64,000 nucleotides of DNA from a virus: positions 39,930-103,929 of IMG/VR virus record IMGVR_UViG_3300043410_001007; one strand, given 5' to 3'. The notes under the pieces were generated by a model that searched no databases, was not told the DNA's origin, and saw only the letters and a program-made list of their open reading frames with translations. A program made the position numbers and the translations under genes. Shown piece by piece: positions 42,779 to 52,415 of this stretch. Numbering within the stretch: the first letter of the stretch is position 1; every line of letters starts with the position of its first letter.

Positions 42779-43585
42779 TTATTTACAGAGTGCTCGTTTA
42801 GCGTTAGTAAGAGCACCGAAGTCTACCGGCCATTCTCCACCAGGCGGAATCTCACGAGCATTAGGCGGGAAAGCAAACTTCACACCAGCCGTCTGTTGAA
42901 TCTGAGCGATAGGCTTGCGGAACTTAGTCAAGTCGTTACCTAAGTTAGGATACGGAGCAACGTGTGGGAATTCCCAGCCAGCAACTTCGTTAGTAGCCTG
43001 ATTGATAACAATCTTGTAGTAGCCGTGTGGCACAACAACGCCGTTACCGATCTTTGGGTTATTCATAGTGTAGTAAGCACCAACATAGTAAGTGTATGGC
43101 TGACGAGTTTGTGCCGCCCAACCACGTACTGAAGTTTCTAACAACTTCCAGATGCCACGGTTCAAACTACCAGCCTGCGGGTACATGTTGGTCATTAGGA
43201 ATGACTCATACTCAACTTGCTGGTCGTATGATAGATCACCGTCAGGGATAGCATGGCCCTTGTCGAAGCCTGTACCTACATAATCTTGTGGTGTAGCGCC
43301 GGTGCCACCCAACGACTGGTCAGCAACGAAAGCATCGGTACGAGCGATACAGCCGATAGCGTTCTGTGGTAGGAGAGTACTGGCTACATAGCGTGGAATC
43401 TTAGCAGGGGCATCATAAGCGACTAAGTAGCCCTGACGACAGATAGGCTGGGCGCCAGCAGTCTGACCGAATCCCCATGGAGAGTGAACACGACATTGTT
43501 CGACCGGTAGTGGAGCACGTTGGACCCAGGAATGGGCACTCGACATAAATGCCGCGGATAATAATGTTATTAGTAGATGTTTCAT
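42779..43585 (-). CDS. Secreted DNA/RNA non-specific endonuclease (NUC family)
   Basis: 268 residues from ATG 43585. The open frame continues upstream to 43663, but the signal peptide MKHLLITLLSAAFMSSAHS and the late octamer fix the start here. TGFDKGHAIPDGDLSYD gives the active-site DKGH (D108-H111, family DRGH), and SLNRGIWKLLE the metal-binding Asn. Usual family length is about 250-270. It should cut DNA and RNA after export; roles in periplasm or after lysis are possible. Four cysteines (positions 31, 49, 79 and 267) could form disulphides. Confidence 0.8.
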   Translation of the reverse strand: MKHLLITLLSAAFMSSAHSWVQRAPLPVEQCRVHSPWGFGQTAGAQPICRQGYLVAYDAPAKIPRYVASTLLPQNAIGCIARTDAFVADQSLGGTGATPQDYVGTGFDKGHAIPDGDLSYDQQVEYESFLMTNMYPQAGSLNRGIWKLLETSVRGWAAQTRQPYTYYVGAYYTMNNPKIGNGVVVPHGYYKIVINQATNEVAGWEFPHVAPYPNLGNDLTKFRKPIAQIQQTAGVKFAFPPNAREIPPGGEWPVDFGALTNAKRALCK

Positions 43586-43589
43586 GTTA

Positions 43590-44084
43590 CTATTTATGTT
43601 TGGTTTTACAGTTATCTCCGTGATGCTGAGTGTAATTTCCCTTGCCTTTTCCAGATTTACCACAATGAGTACAGGTCCATTGTAATTTAGTTGGTGAATT
43701 TGGTCCGATAAAGTTATGTGTTCCTGATAGCAGTTGTTTATGTGCTTTATCTCTTTGCCACGACGAGTTTAGAAATTTATGAGTTCCATTGGACAATCTT
43801 GTCTTGTTTGCCATGGATGCGTTCTTGGATATTTCTTCTGGTGATAAATTCATTCTTATTGCCATGGCATGACATTCTGCCCAATCTCTCTGTTTGAAAT
43901 GTAAATCGTAGTGGTCTTTTATAGATAAGGCAACTAAGTTATCGACTGAATTATTCGTACAGTCACCATCAAGATGATGTATTTCGTAAGTTCTCCCATC
44001 GGCATCTGTAGGAATAGTTCCGTGGCGCATTTCGTAGATTCTGCGATAGACGGAGTTTGGTGATCTCTTCTTATAAATAGTCAT
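43590..44084 (-). CDS. Free-standing HNH (homing) endonuclease
   Basis: 164 residues from ATG 44084 with AAGGAG 8 bases upstream. The frame is open to 44156, but that part is leader. RTYEIHHLDGDCTNNSVDNLVAL (residues 32-53) holds the HNH core (HH...N). The C-terminus has WTCTHCGKSGKGKGN and a later H/C pair, a zinc-finger-like DNA-binding end. This fits phage-borne homing endonucleases. The stop TAG forms part of the octamer of the nuclease gene downstream. Together they form a minus-strand block between plus-strand virion and lysis genes. Confidence 0.75.
   Translation of the reverse strand: MTIYKKRSPNSVYRRIYEMRHGTIPTDADGRTYEIHHLDGDCTNNSVDNLVALSIKDHYDLHFKQRDWAECHAMAIRMNLSPEEISKNASMANKTRLSNGTHKFLNSSWQRDKAHKQLLSGTHNFIGPNSPTKLQWTCTHCGKSGKGKGNYTQHHGDNCKTKHK
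43591..43598 (-). promoter_or_regulatory. Late promoter octamer, minus strand
   Basis: CATAAATA on the minus strand, 5 bases before ATG 43585 and with no ribosome binding site between; leaderless mRNA expected. Confidence 0.55.
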
Positions 44085-44145
44085 GCTGGTGCTCCTTAAT
44101 AGCATTAGAGTAGTTGGGAAGGTAGGATGTCCGCGAACTACACTT

Positions 44146-44154
44146 TTATTTATC
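44146..44154 (-). promoter_or_regulatory. T4-type late promoter octamer, minus strand
   Basis: GATAAATAA on the minus strand, about 62 bases before ATG 44084 of the HNH gene. Confidence 0.55.
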
Positions 44155-44185
44155 AACTACATCATAAAATCTAGACTCGGAACAT

Positions 44186-44194
44186 GATAAATAC
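44186..44194 (+). promoter_or_regulatory. T4-type late promoter octamer
   Basis: GATAAATAC, 18 bases before ATG 44212. Confidence 0.6.
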
Positions 44195-44211
44195 AAGATA
44201 TTGGTACAACT

Positions 44212-44604
44212 ATGAGAATCTCCGAAGTCAACGAATTACAGTCAAAAATCAAGCAAATCAAAGCGTTTGCTGATTGGGCTATTGCTGAACTCAAAATAAA
44301 AGGACAACCAGACATTGAGTACGGTACAGACATGTCACGTGTTCTCAAACAGCGCTCATTCGGCAGTACAAATAGTGCTGGTAAAATCTGGACACACTGC
44401 TCCAACCGTAACGCGGCCGACGCTATGCGAACACTATGCCATGAACTGGTACATTTCAAACAGTTCGAAGATGGTACCGCCACGGACAACATGGACGATG
44501 AGCAACGATTACAGGTCGAAGATGAAGCAAACGCTATCGCTGGTCGTATGATGAGAGCATACGGCAAAATAGATAAGACAATTTACGAAAGCAAAGGAAA
44601 ATAA
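44212..44604 (+). CDS. HExxH putative metallopeptidase with CTS-like N-terminus
   Basis: 130 residues, ATG 44212. TLCHELVHFKQFEDG contains HExxH (H77-H81), and VEDEANAIAGRMM supplies a possible third ligand Glu (about 103-105), as in minimal gluzincin-like or ImmA/SprT-like proteases. The start MRISEVNELQ resembles the N-termini of the proteins at 39672 and 41953. So it may be packaged in the head or processed by the prohead protease; this is inferred. Placed just before the endolysin with a late promoter, it could also help in lysis or host injection. Confidence 0.6.
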   Translation: MRISEVNELQSKIKQIKAFADWAIAELKIKGQPDIEYGTDMSRVLKQRSFGSTNSAGKIWTHCSNRNAADAMRTLCHELVHFKQFEDGTATDNMDDEQRLQVEDEANAIAGRMMRAYGKIDKTIYESKGK

Positions 44605-44605
44605 A

Positions 44606-45232
44606 ATGCAAGTAACCCTAGAAATTCTACAGGCTCTATGCCCTAAGACAAAGCCAGCAGTACTCAATCAGTATGTTGAGCCGCTTAACGAAGTGGCCGA
44701 GTACTATGAACTCACTGCTAGCCCTCAGCGCCTAGCTGCCTTCTTAGCGCAAACAGCACACGAGAGTGGTTCATTCAACTTCGTAAAAGAAAACTTGAAC
44801 TACGGCGCTAAAGGCTTGATGACTACATTCAAAAAATACTTCCCAGACGAAGCAACTGCTAAATCTTATGAGCGTCAACCAGAGCGTATCGCTAATCGTG
44901 TTTATGCTAATCGCATGGGCAACGGTGATGAGGCTAGTGGTGACGGTTATCGCTACTGCGGTCGTGGTCTAATTCAGTTGACTGGCAAAGTAAACTACAC
45001 TAAGTTCGCGGCCGACCTAGGTATCCCTGTCGAAGAGTGTGTTGCTTACATGGAAACACCACAAGGCGCTGTTGCTAGTGCTGGTTGGTTCTGGGACAAC
45101 AACTCACTCAATCAATACTGCGACAGCGGCGACTTCGTTATGCTAACTAAACGCATCAACGGCGGCACAATCGGCCTAGAAGATCGCAAACATCACTATC
45201 AACAAGCACTACAAATCCTACAGGCACAATAA
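44606..45232 (+). CDS. Endolysin, glycoside hydrolase family 19 type
   Basis: 208 residues, ATG 44606 after AAGGA. AQTAHESGSFNFVKENLNY contains the catalytic Glu (E53) of GH19 chitinase-like lysozymes. YRYCGRGLIQLTGKVNYTKF and SAGWFWDNNSLNQYCD, then RINGG, are the other conserved blocks. It has no signal peptide, so it needs a holin to reach the murein; no certain holin is seen here. It overlaps the next, virion, gene by 1 base. Confidence 0.85.
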   Translation: MQVTLEILQALCPKTKPAVLNQYVEPLNEVAEYYELTASPQRLAAFLAQTAHESGSFNFVKENLNYGAKGLMTTFKKYFPDEATAKSYERQPERIANRVYANRMGNGDEASGDGYRYCGRGLIQLTGKVNYTKFAADLGIPVEECVAYMETPQGAVASAGWFWDNNSLNQYCDSGDFVMLTKRINGGTIGLEDRKHHYQQALQILQAQ

Positions 45233-48200
45233 TGACAGCACCGATTTGGGTAACTCCACCTGGACCTATTCTCAAGCAAGTTGCTACTGCTAACGGCAAC
45301 GGCGCATCAGGTTCACATACGCTATACATTGACAACTCTACAGCTATTCGTAATGGTCAAGTGATTCAAGGCGGACACATCAACACTAACACATTGGTGT
45401 CTAATGTGTATATGGCAAACTTGGAGTTATCGATAACTGCTATTAACGGCAACGGTAACGTGATCAGTGTAAAGCACAATGGAGCATTCCCGCCATTCGA
45501 GGAAGGTCAATCAGTTGTAGTAAATGACGGTATAACATTTTCTAATGCTAACGTGACAATATCACGAGTATACTACGGTGAATACAATGTATTAACATCT
45601 ACTAATCTAAAAACTACGTTAGATGGCACAATACAAGATCCAACCAGCACTAATACTAATGACCCACTGAGAGAAAGTCGAGTAGGCGCAAAAATAGGAG
45701 GATATCGTAAAGCAGTCACACTAGATAAAGCACTAACCGGCAGAGCGTATGGTGAATATTCATTCAGTGAAAACATCTTTTTAGAAGATGATGTTATCAA
45801 CTGTGAGTTTATTACCACATCAACTGTCGATGGTACATCTACTGGTAGTGGTATGGCTTATCTTGTTACTGGAGCCAACACATGGGTCAATGACCTAGTA
45901 GTTGGTGAACACTACACCATCACTGATTTAGGCACTACTAACTGGAATACAATAGCAGGTACTAGTAATGTAACATACTCTGTCGGCGATACTATTACGA
46001 AAATACAAGATACTGGTCGAGCAGTATTGCCAACAACAATTTCAAACGCAAACTCATTCTCATCACTGAACTATTATCGTATCGAAACGCTAGGTAATAC
46101 CAACTGGAACATGGTTGCCAACACAACCGGCGTTACATACTCGATCGGTGACGCTGTGCTGTCAGTGAACAGATTTGATGGTACAGGCACACAAATGACA
46201 CTAGCTAGTACAGATACTGTTGCTACTGCTCTGCTGCCTGCCAGTGATTATCAGATAACTTCTCTAGGCAATACTAACTGGAATGCTATTACAGGAACTA
46301 GCAATACAGTTTATTCAGTGAATGATATAATAAAAACAATTTCTAATGCTACAGCCCTAACAACTGCGGCTGGAAGTAGTAACGGTACTGCTAAGTTATT
46401 CACAGTTGGTTCATCACAAGTAGTAAATGATTGGGCGCCTGATACCTGGTATCAGATAACGTCCCTTGGATCAATGACACAAACTCAGTGGAACAGAATT
46501 GCTGGCACTAATAATAGAGCATATCAACAAAGTAAGTTTATTAAAACATCACAAGCTCTCGTGGCCACTAGTGGTGTTGGATATGTTGCCACCAAAGCAT
46601 CAACCACCACGCAAGTAAAAAATCTTATAGCTAATGAGTGGTACGTGATTGAGACTCTTGGTAATGTTGACTGGGCGTCTATCGCAGGTACTACCGGAAT
46701 TACTTATCGAGTTGGCTCATTATTAAAAGTAGTAACAGAAATTACATCAACCTCAGCAAAAGGCTTAGCCCGCAAACTAACATCGACGACAACGACAACA
46801 TACGCAACATCATTCGAAAAGGGAACTATCTATAAAATTGTTAGCTTAGGTTCGATGACATACACACAAGAATGGTGGAACTATCTAGCCGGCACGATAA
46901 ACAGAACTTATGCTGTTGGTGACTACATACTAGTTAAAAATTATACTGCTAATAATGTTGGCACAGGAACAGGCACACGTGTACCAGGAACAGGAGAAAT
47001 GGTAGTTGGTGGCGAGTATCATATCTTAGCTCTGGGAACAGAGAACTGGAATTCGATTTGTGGCACTAGTGGAAAAACCTACGCTGTAGGCCAAAATGTT
47101 ACGGTAAAGAATCCTGGTAGCACACATGATGGTGCGGCATTTCGATACTACAAATCTGATGAAATTATCTCTGCTTATGGCGGCGGCACTCACACGTACA
47201 AAATAGTAACGCTGGGTGATACTAACTGGAATTCAGTTGCTGGAACTACTAACGTTACATATCATGTTGGTGATAGTATTCAGGCAACTTACAGAACAGG
47301 CTGGGCAACAGAATCATTAAGTGTGATGCCTGTTGATAAGTTAGAAATAAATAAACAATATGTAATTTATTCGCTTGGTAATACCGACTGGAATACTGTT
47401 GCTGAAACAGTAGATGTTGTGTATTCTGTAGGCGACATCATCACTATAAAATGTCTAGACTATAGTACTACCGGTACTATGATAGCAGTTATTGACAGTA
47501 AAGACTTAGAGGTCGGCAATACATACACGATAGCACGATTGGGCAGTACTAACTGGAACTATCTAACCGACACTACTTCTAAAATCTACAAAGTAGGCGA
47601 TACTATCACTGTTCTACAACACGAAAAAGTAGTCCCTGTAATATACTCGCTACTCAACGGTCACTTCCCTCGTGGCAACTTAGTACTGAATAGCATAAAC
47701 AATCGTGCGTATCTAACAGGAACTCTTGGTAAAGTTAGCGCTCAGACCACAAGTGTCTTCACCATACGTGCTACAACAGTTACTAACGGCATCACATATT
47801 ACAGTGATAGAACATTCTCAATACAAGTACGCGGCAAGAACACACCTACATTTACTACACCACAAGGTATGTTGGGTAATGAATACAAACGTGACCGACT
47901 AAACGCAAATATTGCCGCTCCTAAAATCAGCAGTGTAACAGTTGCTAGCAATGCGGTCACCCTATCAATCGCACCATACAACTTAGAGTCATTCGGTATT
48001 ACTGCTAACACTATGGTATTTGTATCAGGACTTACATCATTCCCATATGTAGATAACACTACTTGGTATGTTAATAACATAGATATGTCGAACTCAAAAG
48101 TAACCCTGTACAACGACAGTGGTGCTAATGACATATATGTTGCCCCAATCAGCAATGCTACATACACACCTAGTGGCACTATGTCTGTTATTCCATACGA

Positions 48201-50316
48201 CAGTGAATATTTCAGCGCCAACATTCAGACTACACTACCGATTGATGCTACAACAGTCACTTATGAAATCATTAGCGGTAACTTACCACTCGGTCTAGAG
48301 ATGTCGCCAACAGGTCATATCAGTGGCTATCCGCAACCACCACTTGACTACTATGACCAACCAACTCTAGAAGTAAACAGATTTACAATTCGTGCTACTA
48401 CGGAAACAGGCAATGCCACAGCAAACTTCGTAATCCCTGTATGTAATCAGGAATACTTGTGGAACAAAACTAATCCTGGTGATCTATTCCCAGGCAGAAT
48501 ACCAGTTATTCTCAACGGCGCGCCTAAATCACAAATAAAAAATACAGCAGACCCTTACTACTCATTCTATCGTAGTGGTCAACAGATTGGTGAGTTCGAA
48601 GAAAAAGTCAATCTACAATACAAACTAGTAGGTTATGACTGGAACAAAGCAGACGACCAGTACAATGATAGTAAGTTGATTTACAACGTGTATGGTTTAG
48701 AAGAGGGCGCGGCAGCAACAGCGCCATTCAGTAGTCTAACTAGTCCATCACAGGATATTGCTACTGGTGGTTGGATTACCGGCACTACCAGTGACCTAAA
48801 ATCTGCCAACATCGATATCAAACGCTTCTATTTCGATACTAGTTTATCTGTAGCTAGCGTAGATGACGAACTAATCATTCATGGCGAAAGAGAAACACTA
48901 AACTTTGTTATCAGTAGTACAATCTCACCAACTATCACATGGAACACTGACAGTAATCTAGGTTCTATCAATACAGGTGAAGTTAGTAGACTATCAATCA
49001 GCGCTACATTTGATAGTGATATTACTGATGAGCAATACAGAATTGTGGGTGGTAAATTACCACCAACTCTACAACTACTAAAGAACGGTGACATCATCGG
49101 TCGTGTAGTATTCGAACCAACGTCAGAAGCGCAAAGTGAAGGTGACACTAATGACTATGAATTTACAGTCGAAGCATACTCACCTAAGTACTTAGAGTAT
49201 GGCGTTACTAGTGAAAAGACATTCACACTAACAACAGTAGTTACTACCAGTCAGCCGTATGACACTATCTATGTTCGTGCGCTACTACCACGTGAGCAAC
49301 GCTACACTATCCAAGAACTACTCAATGATATCAAAGTAAAGCAGAGTGCGAACGTGTATCGTGCTAGTGACACTAACTTCGGTATCGCACCAGAGATTAG
49401 ATACATTCACGCTTACGGCGCTACTAGTCAAAACGCCAATGACTTCTACACAAAGTACGCTAATGTAATAAAGAAAAATCACTACTTTAAACAACTCATC
49501 TTAGGTGATCTACAGGTAGCAGTAGCACGTGATAATACTGGCAACATTATCTATGAAGTTGTTTACTCACCCATCATCGACAAACTATCTAATACCAGTG
49601 GTGTTAGTGTTAGTAAAGCAGTCACTTGGCCATACCCAATCGTAGTTGATGATGTTACTCTATCGAGAACGGTGTATCCTAACTCACTAGCAAATATGCG
49701 CAGTCAGTTGGAAGCATCATTCGGGCAAGTCAACACGCAGTCAATACTACCACTATGGATGACCAGTCAACAACGCAACGGTAGTGATACTGGTTATGTG
49801 CCGGCATGGGTTCTATGTTACACCTTACCTGATCGTGGCGCAATAGTCCGCGCATCTATTGAAACATTCCTATCAGAAAGAGGTATGACACTCAATCAGT
49901 TTAACTTCTCTATGGACCGCTTCGAAGTGGACAGAACAATGAGTTACACATGGGGCACTACCGCCGATGATAGTTGGCCACAAATCTCTGCTAAACTCGT
50001 CAAAAATGATACTAACATTATCGTAGATAGCACTAGTGGGTTAGAGATGAACCAACCCATCAAATTCCGTGACGGCGCCAACACTGCTAATATCACTACT
50101 GATGTAGAGTACTTTATCAGTGAGATAAACCCACGCTACAATGGTCAACAATCAATCAAAATACGTCCGTATCTGTATGGCAATAGCACTTCTATTATCA
50201 AGGCCGATGCTAACAGTAATATGACAATGGTACTAACGCCACTGTCCCCAGGCGGCGGCGATAACACAGTTGACAGTTACGTAGTATTCGACCAAGAAAC
50301 GATACTTAGAAAATAA
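45232..50316 (+). CDS. Large tail/baseplate virion protein with ten-fold repeat
   Basis: 1,694 residues, start overlapping the endolysin stop (TAATG). Residues about 220-800 are ten tandem repeats of about 50-58 residues with consensus Y.I..LG.TNWN.IAGT...Y.VGD.I, a variant of the LGTTDFTAIG fibre repeat. They are followed by three Ig-like He_PIG domains (words LLNGHFPRGN, ISGNLPLGLEM, VGGKLPPTLQL; about 805-875, 1005-1065, 1265-1320). A C-terminal module (DTIYVRALLPREQRYT, then ILPLWMTSQQ and PAWVLCYTLPDRG) is known from T4-like marine phages. The end shares the beta repeat of the giant protein at 6340-7430. Probably a long distal tail or baseplate structure. Confidence 0.75.
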   Translation: MTAPIWVTPPGPILKQVATANGNGASGSHTLYIDNSTAIRNGQVIQGGHINTNTLVSNVYMANLELSITAINGNGNVISVKHNGAFPPFEEGQSVVVNDGITFSNANVTISRVYYGEYNVLTSTNLKTTLDGTIQDPTSTNTNDPLRESRVGAKIGGYRKAVTLDKALTGRAYGEYSFSENIFLEDDVINCEFITTSTVDGTSTGSGMAYLVTGANTWVNDLVVGEHYTITDLGTTNWNTIAGTSNVTYSVGDTITKIQDTGRAVLPTTISNANSFSSLNYYRIETLGNTNWNMVANTTGVTYSIGDAVLSVNRFDGTGTQMTLASTDTVATALLPASDYQITSLGNTNWNAITGTSNTVYSVNDIIKTISNATALTTAAGSSNGTAKLFTVGSSQVVNDWAPDTWYQITSLGSMTQTQWNRIAGTNNRAYQQSKFIKTSQALVATSGVGYVATKASTTTQVKNLIANEWYVIETLGNVDWASIAGTTGITYRVGSLLKVVTEITSTSAKGLARKLTSTTTTTYATSFEKGTIYKIVSLGSMTYTQEWWNYLAGTINRTYAVGDYILVKNYTANNVGTGTGTRVPGTGEMVVGGEYHILALGTENWNSICGTSGKTYAVGQNVTVKNPGSTHDGAAFRYYKSDEIISAYGGGTHTYKIVTLGDTNWNSVAGTTNVTYHVGDSIQATYRTGWATESLSVMPVDKLEINKQYVIYSLGNTDWNTVAETVDVVYSVGDIITIKCLDYSTTGTMIAVIDSKDLEVGNTYTIARLGSTNWNYLTDTTSKIYKVGDTITVLQHEKVVPVIYSLLNGHFPRGNLVLNSINNRAYLTGTLGKVSAQTTSVFTIRATTVTNGITYYSDRTFSIQVRGKNTPTFTTPQGMLGNEYKRDRLNANIAAPKISSVTVASNAVTLSIAPYNLESFGITANTMVFVSGLTSFPYVDNTTWYVNNIDMSNSKVTLYNDSGANDIYVAPISNATYTPSGTMSVIPYDSEYFSANIQTTLPIDATTVTYEIISGNLPLGLEMSPTGHISGYPQPPLDYYDQPTLEVNRFTIRATTETGNATANFVIPVCNQEYLWNKTNPGDLFPGRIPVILNGAPKSQIKNTADPYYSFYRSGQQIGEFEEKVNLQYKLVGYDWNKADDQYNDSKLIYNVYGLEEGAAATAPFSSLTSPSQDIATGGWITGTTSDLKSANIDIKRFYFDTSLSVASVDDELIIHGERETLNFVISSTISPTITWNTDSNLGSINTGEVSRLSISATFDSDITDEQYRIVGGKLPPTLQLLKNGDIIGRVVFEPTSEAQSEGDTNDYEFTVEAYSPKYLEYGVTSEKTFTLTTVVTTSQPYDTIYVRALLPREQRYTIQELLNDIKVKQSANVYRASDTNFGIAPEIRYIHAYGATSQNANDFYTKYANVIKKNHYFKQLILGDLQVAVARDNTGNIIYEVVYSPIIDKLSNTSGVSVSKAVTWPYPIVVDDVTLSRTVYPNSLANMRSQLEASFGQVNTQSILPLWMTSQQRNGSDTGYVPAWVLCYTLPDRGAIVRASIETFLSERGMTLNQFNFSMDRFEVDRTMSYTWGTTADDSWPQISAKLVKNDTNIIVDSTSGLEMNQPIKFRDGANTANITTDVEYFISEINPRYNGQQSIKIRPYLYGNSTSIIKADANSNMTMVLTPLSPGGGDNTVDSYVVFDQETILRK
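45901..47615 (+). repeat. Ten tandem protein repeats (LGxTNWN type)
   Basis: Ten copies of a roughly 150-175-bp coding repeat, each with Y.I..LG..NW.......Y.VG. The nucleotide sequences have diverged but the pattern is clear by eye. Two copies carry an insertion (LGSMTQTQWN, LGSMTYTQEWWN). Confidence 0.85.
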
Positions 50317-50321
50317 CTGCT

Positions 50322-50329
50322 ACTAAATA
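50322..50329 (+). promoter_or_regulatory. Late promoter-like octamer
   Basis: ACTAAATA, 19 bases before ATG 50349; AAGGAAA lies in the leader. Confidence 0.5.
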
Positions 50330-50348
50330 CTAGAATAAGGAAACATAA

Positions 50349-51104
50349 ATGTCATCAATCAACACAGGCGCAATCAACGTGAACTACCCTAGCGCAGGAG
50401 TAAACAACTCCTCACAGGGTTTCCGTGATAACTTTAGCGCAATCAAGACTTCACTAGATACTACCAAAACAGAACTAGAGGATCTACAGAGTAACGCACT
50501 AGTAAAGAAAGCGTTGAGTGGCACTACCATGGACAACAACATGGCAGGCGGATTGATTAGTAACGTTCTTACTCTAGGATTTAGAAAAACAGTCTATTCA
50601 TTGGGCAATAACTTAAAGGGTTCTGTGACTGTAGATTGTACTAAGGGTGATGTACAAACTGGTACAGTAACTGACGATATTAGTTTAGACTTCTCTAAGT
50701 GGGCACCAAGTGATACCATGGGAACTGTTGAGGTAATTCTGACTGTTGTTGCTGGACAGACAATCACTTTACCGGAATCAGTGGAAAATGGACTATTATC
50801 TATTGAGGGTTATACATACGGAAGTCTAACAAAGACGATAACTGTGCCTAACGGAGTAACAAGAATACATTGGATGTTTACGACACTAGACTGCGGTACT
50901 ACAATCGAAATCTCTCAAATTGATGGACCAAGAATAGCTAGTCAGATTAAGATCGGCTCACCATCATCTAGTATTGGTAGTGAGGGTGATAAAGCAGGTA
51001 GAATAATGATAACCAATACTCATCTTTATGTATGTGTGGCAGATTACACAGACGGTACGACAAATATCTGGTCTAAGACCCCTCTAGGCACAACTGCTTG
51101 GTAA
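50349..51104 (+). CDS. Tail fibre / structural protein
   Basis: 251 residues, ATG 50349. The N-terminus SSINTGAINVNYPSAGVNN followed by SQGFRDNFSAIKTSL is a conserved fibre or baseplate-attachment module of T4-like marine phages. The C-terminus has GDKAGRIMITNTHLYVCVADYTDG, a short domain that recurs at the ends of phage fibre proteins. No chaperone domain follows. Probably a short tail fibre. Confidence 0.7.
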   Translation: MSSINTGAINVNYPSAGVNNSSQGFRDNFSAIKTSLDTTKTELEDLQSNALVKKALSGTTMDNNMAGGLISNVLTLGFRKTVYSLGNNLKGSVTVDCTKGDVQTGTVTDDISLDFSKWAPSDTMGTVEVILTVVAGQTITLPESVENGLLSIEGYTYGSLTKTITVPNGVTRIHWMFTTLDCGTTIEISQIDGPRIASQIKIGSPSSSIGSEGDKAGRIMITNTHLYVCVADYTDGTTNIWSKTPLGTTAW

Positions 51105-51125
51105 TAAAATAATAACTGGAATACT

Positions 51126-52415
51126 ATGGCAAACGCTAATTACACCTACGACTCATTCACATCTACAATGGCGACAGATATTGCTAATCTGTTACAAGAC
51201 ACGTACTCTAGTAACATAAAAAGTATTGCAGATATCTCCACAACTGGAAACATGGCCGCTGCTAATTTGACAATTACAGCTGGTGGCAACATCAACAACG
51301 TTAATAAACTGAGTGTTAACTATATTACAGTCAAAAATAATACTCAAATTAAGGGCGATTTGGTAGTAAATGGCACAGTTACTGCCACGAATTTAACAGC
51401 AACTACAGTATCATCTAGTGCTCAACCCAACATCACTAGTGTTGGAAATCTTACATCGTTAAACGTGACTGCTAGTATTCATGCGGCGAGTCTGTACACT
51501 TCTGGAAACATTGAGGGTAATTTAACAGCTAATAGTCATGCTCAGCCTAATATTACTAGTGTTGGTAACTTAACTGGATTAACAGTAGCAGGTAACGCCA
51601 CTATCGCAAATACATTGACAGCAAATTTAGCAAACATCGATACATTAACAGTCACTAACTTAAACGTATCAAATTATCATTATGCCAACATAGTGAGTCA
51701 AACTCTTTCGTTGGCAAACAAAACAATTATTCTTAGTAATGATATCAATGCTAACTTAGACACTGCTAATGGCGCTGGCATCAGTGTTGCTGGAGCAAAT
51801 GCTAATTTAAAATTCAACTACAATAATTTTATTCCAGCACAAACATGGGAATTTAATAGACCTGTTGTGGCGAACAGTTTTACCGGCGATGGTTCTGGTA
51901 TTACAGGCATACTAGCAGATAACATTGTTGGTCCAGTAGCGGATGCCACTCATGCCGACATCGCGGATACCGCCAACTCGGCTACGATAGCTGATAGTGC
52001 TAACTCAGTTGCCGCCGCCAACATAACTGGTACTGTGAACCTTGCTACGTTCGCTGACACCGCAAATGCGGTGGCTGGAGCAAATGTATCCGGTATTGTT
52101 GCTAATGCGAATTATGCGGGATATGCTAATATTGCTTATTCAGTAAATGCTGCCAATGTGAATGGCACTGTCAGTAATGCACAGTTCGCCGCATCATCGG
52201 CTCAAGCAAATAGAGCAAACACTGCGACTTCCGCTAACATAGCTAATAAAGCTAACGCTATAGAACTAACAACGTCTAGTCCACCATCTAATACTACAGG
52301 ATTCGCAGGTCAAATGGTTTTTAATGATAATACAAATATGTTATACATTTGCGTTAATGGAATTGATTCTGGGCCAGCTCTATGGAAATACATCGAATTA
52401 AAGGATGTGACATGA
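51126..52415 (+). CDS. Tail fibre-like protein, Ala/Asn repeat
   Basis: 429 residues, ATG 51126. The body is Asn/Ala/Thr repeat sequence (SAQPNITSVGNLTSLNV twice near 51420-51560, shared in pattern with the S74 fibre), then about 100 residues of Ala-rich (A(D/N)xAN) repeats at 51940-52260. The C-terminus has GQMVFNDNTNMLYICVNG, like the end of the preceding fibre. It ends in ATGA overlap with a small conserved gene. Confidence 0.7.
   Translation: MANANYTYDSFTSTMATDIANLLQDTYSSNIKSIADISTTGNMAAANLTITAGGNINNVNKLSVNYITVKNNTQIKGDLVVNGTVTATNLTATTVSSSAQPNITSVGNLTSLNVTASIHAASLYTSGNIEGNLTANSHAQPNITSVGNLTGLTVAGNATIANTLTANLANIDTLTVTNLNVSNYHYANIVSQTLSLANKTIILSNDINANLDTANGAGISVAGANANLKFNYNNFIPAQTWEFNRPVVANSFTGDGSGITGILADNIVGPVADATHADIADTANSATIADSANSVAAANITGTVNLATFADTANAVAGANVSGIVANANYAGYANIAYSVNAANVNGTVSNAQFAASSAQANRANTATSANIANKANAIELTTSSPPSNTTGFAGQMVFNDNTNMLYICVNGIDSGPALWKYIELKDVT

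Noticed and set aside
43586-43663. N-terminal extension of the secreted nuclease
   Set aside because: It would put the signal peptide inside the protein and overlaps the late octamer and the HNH gene.
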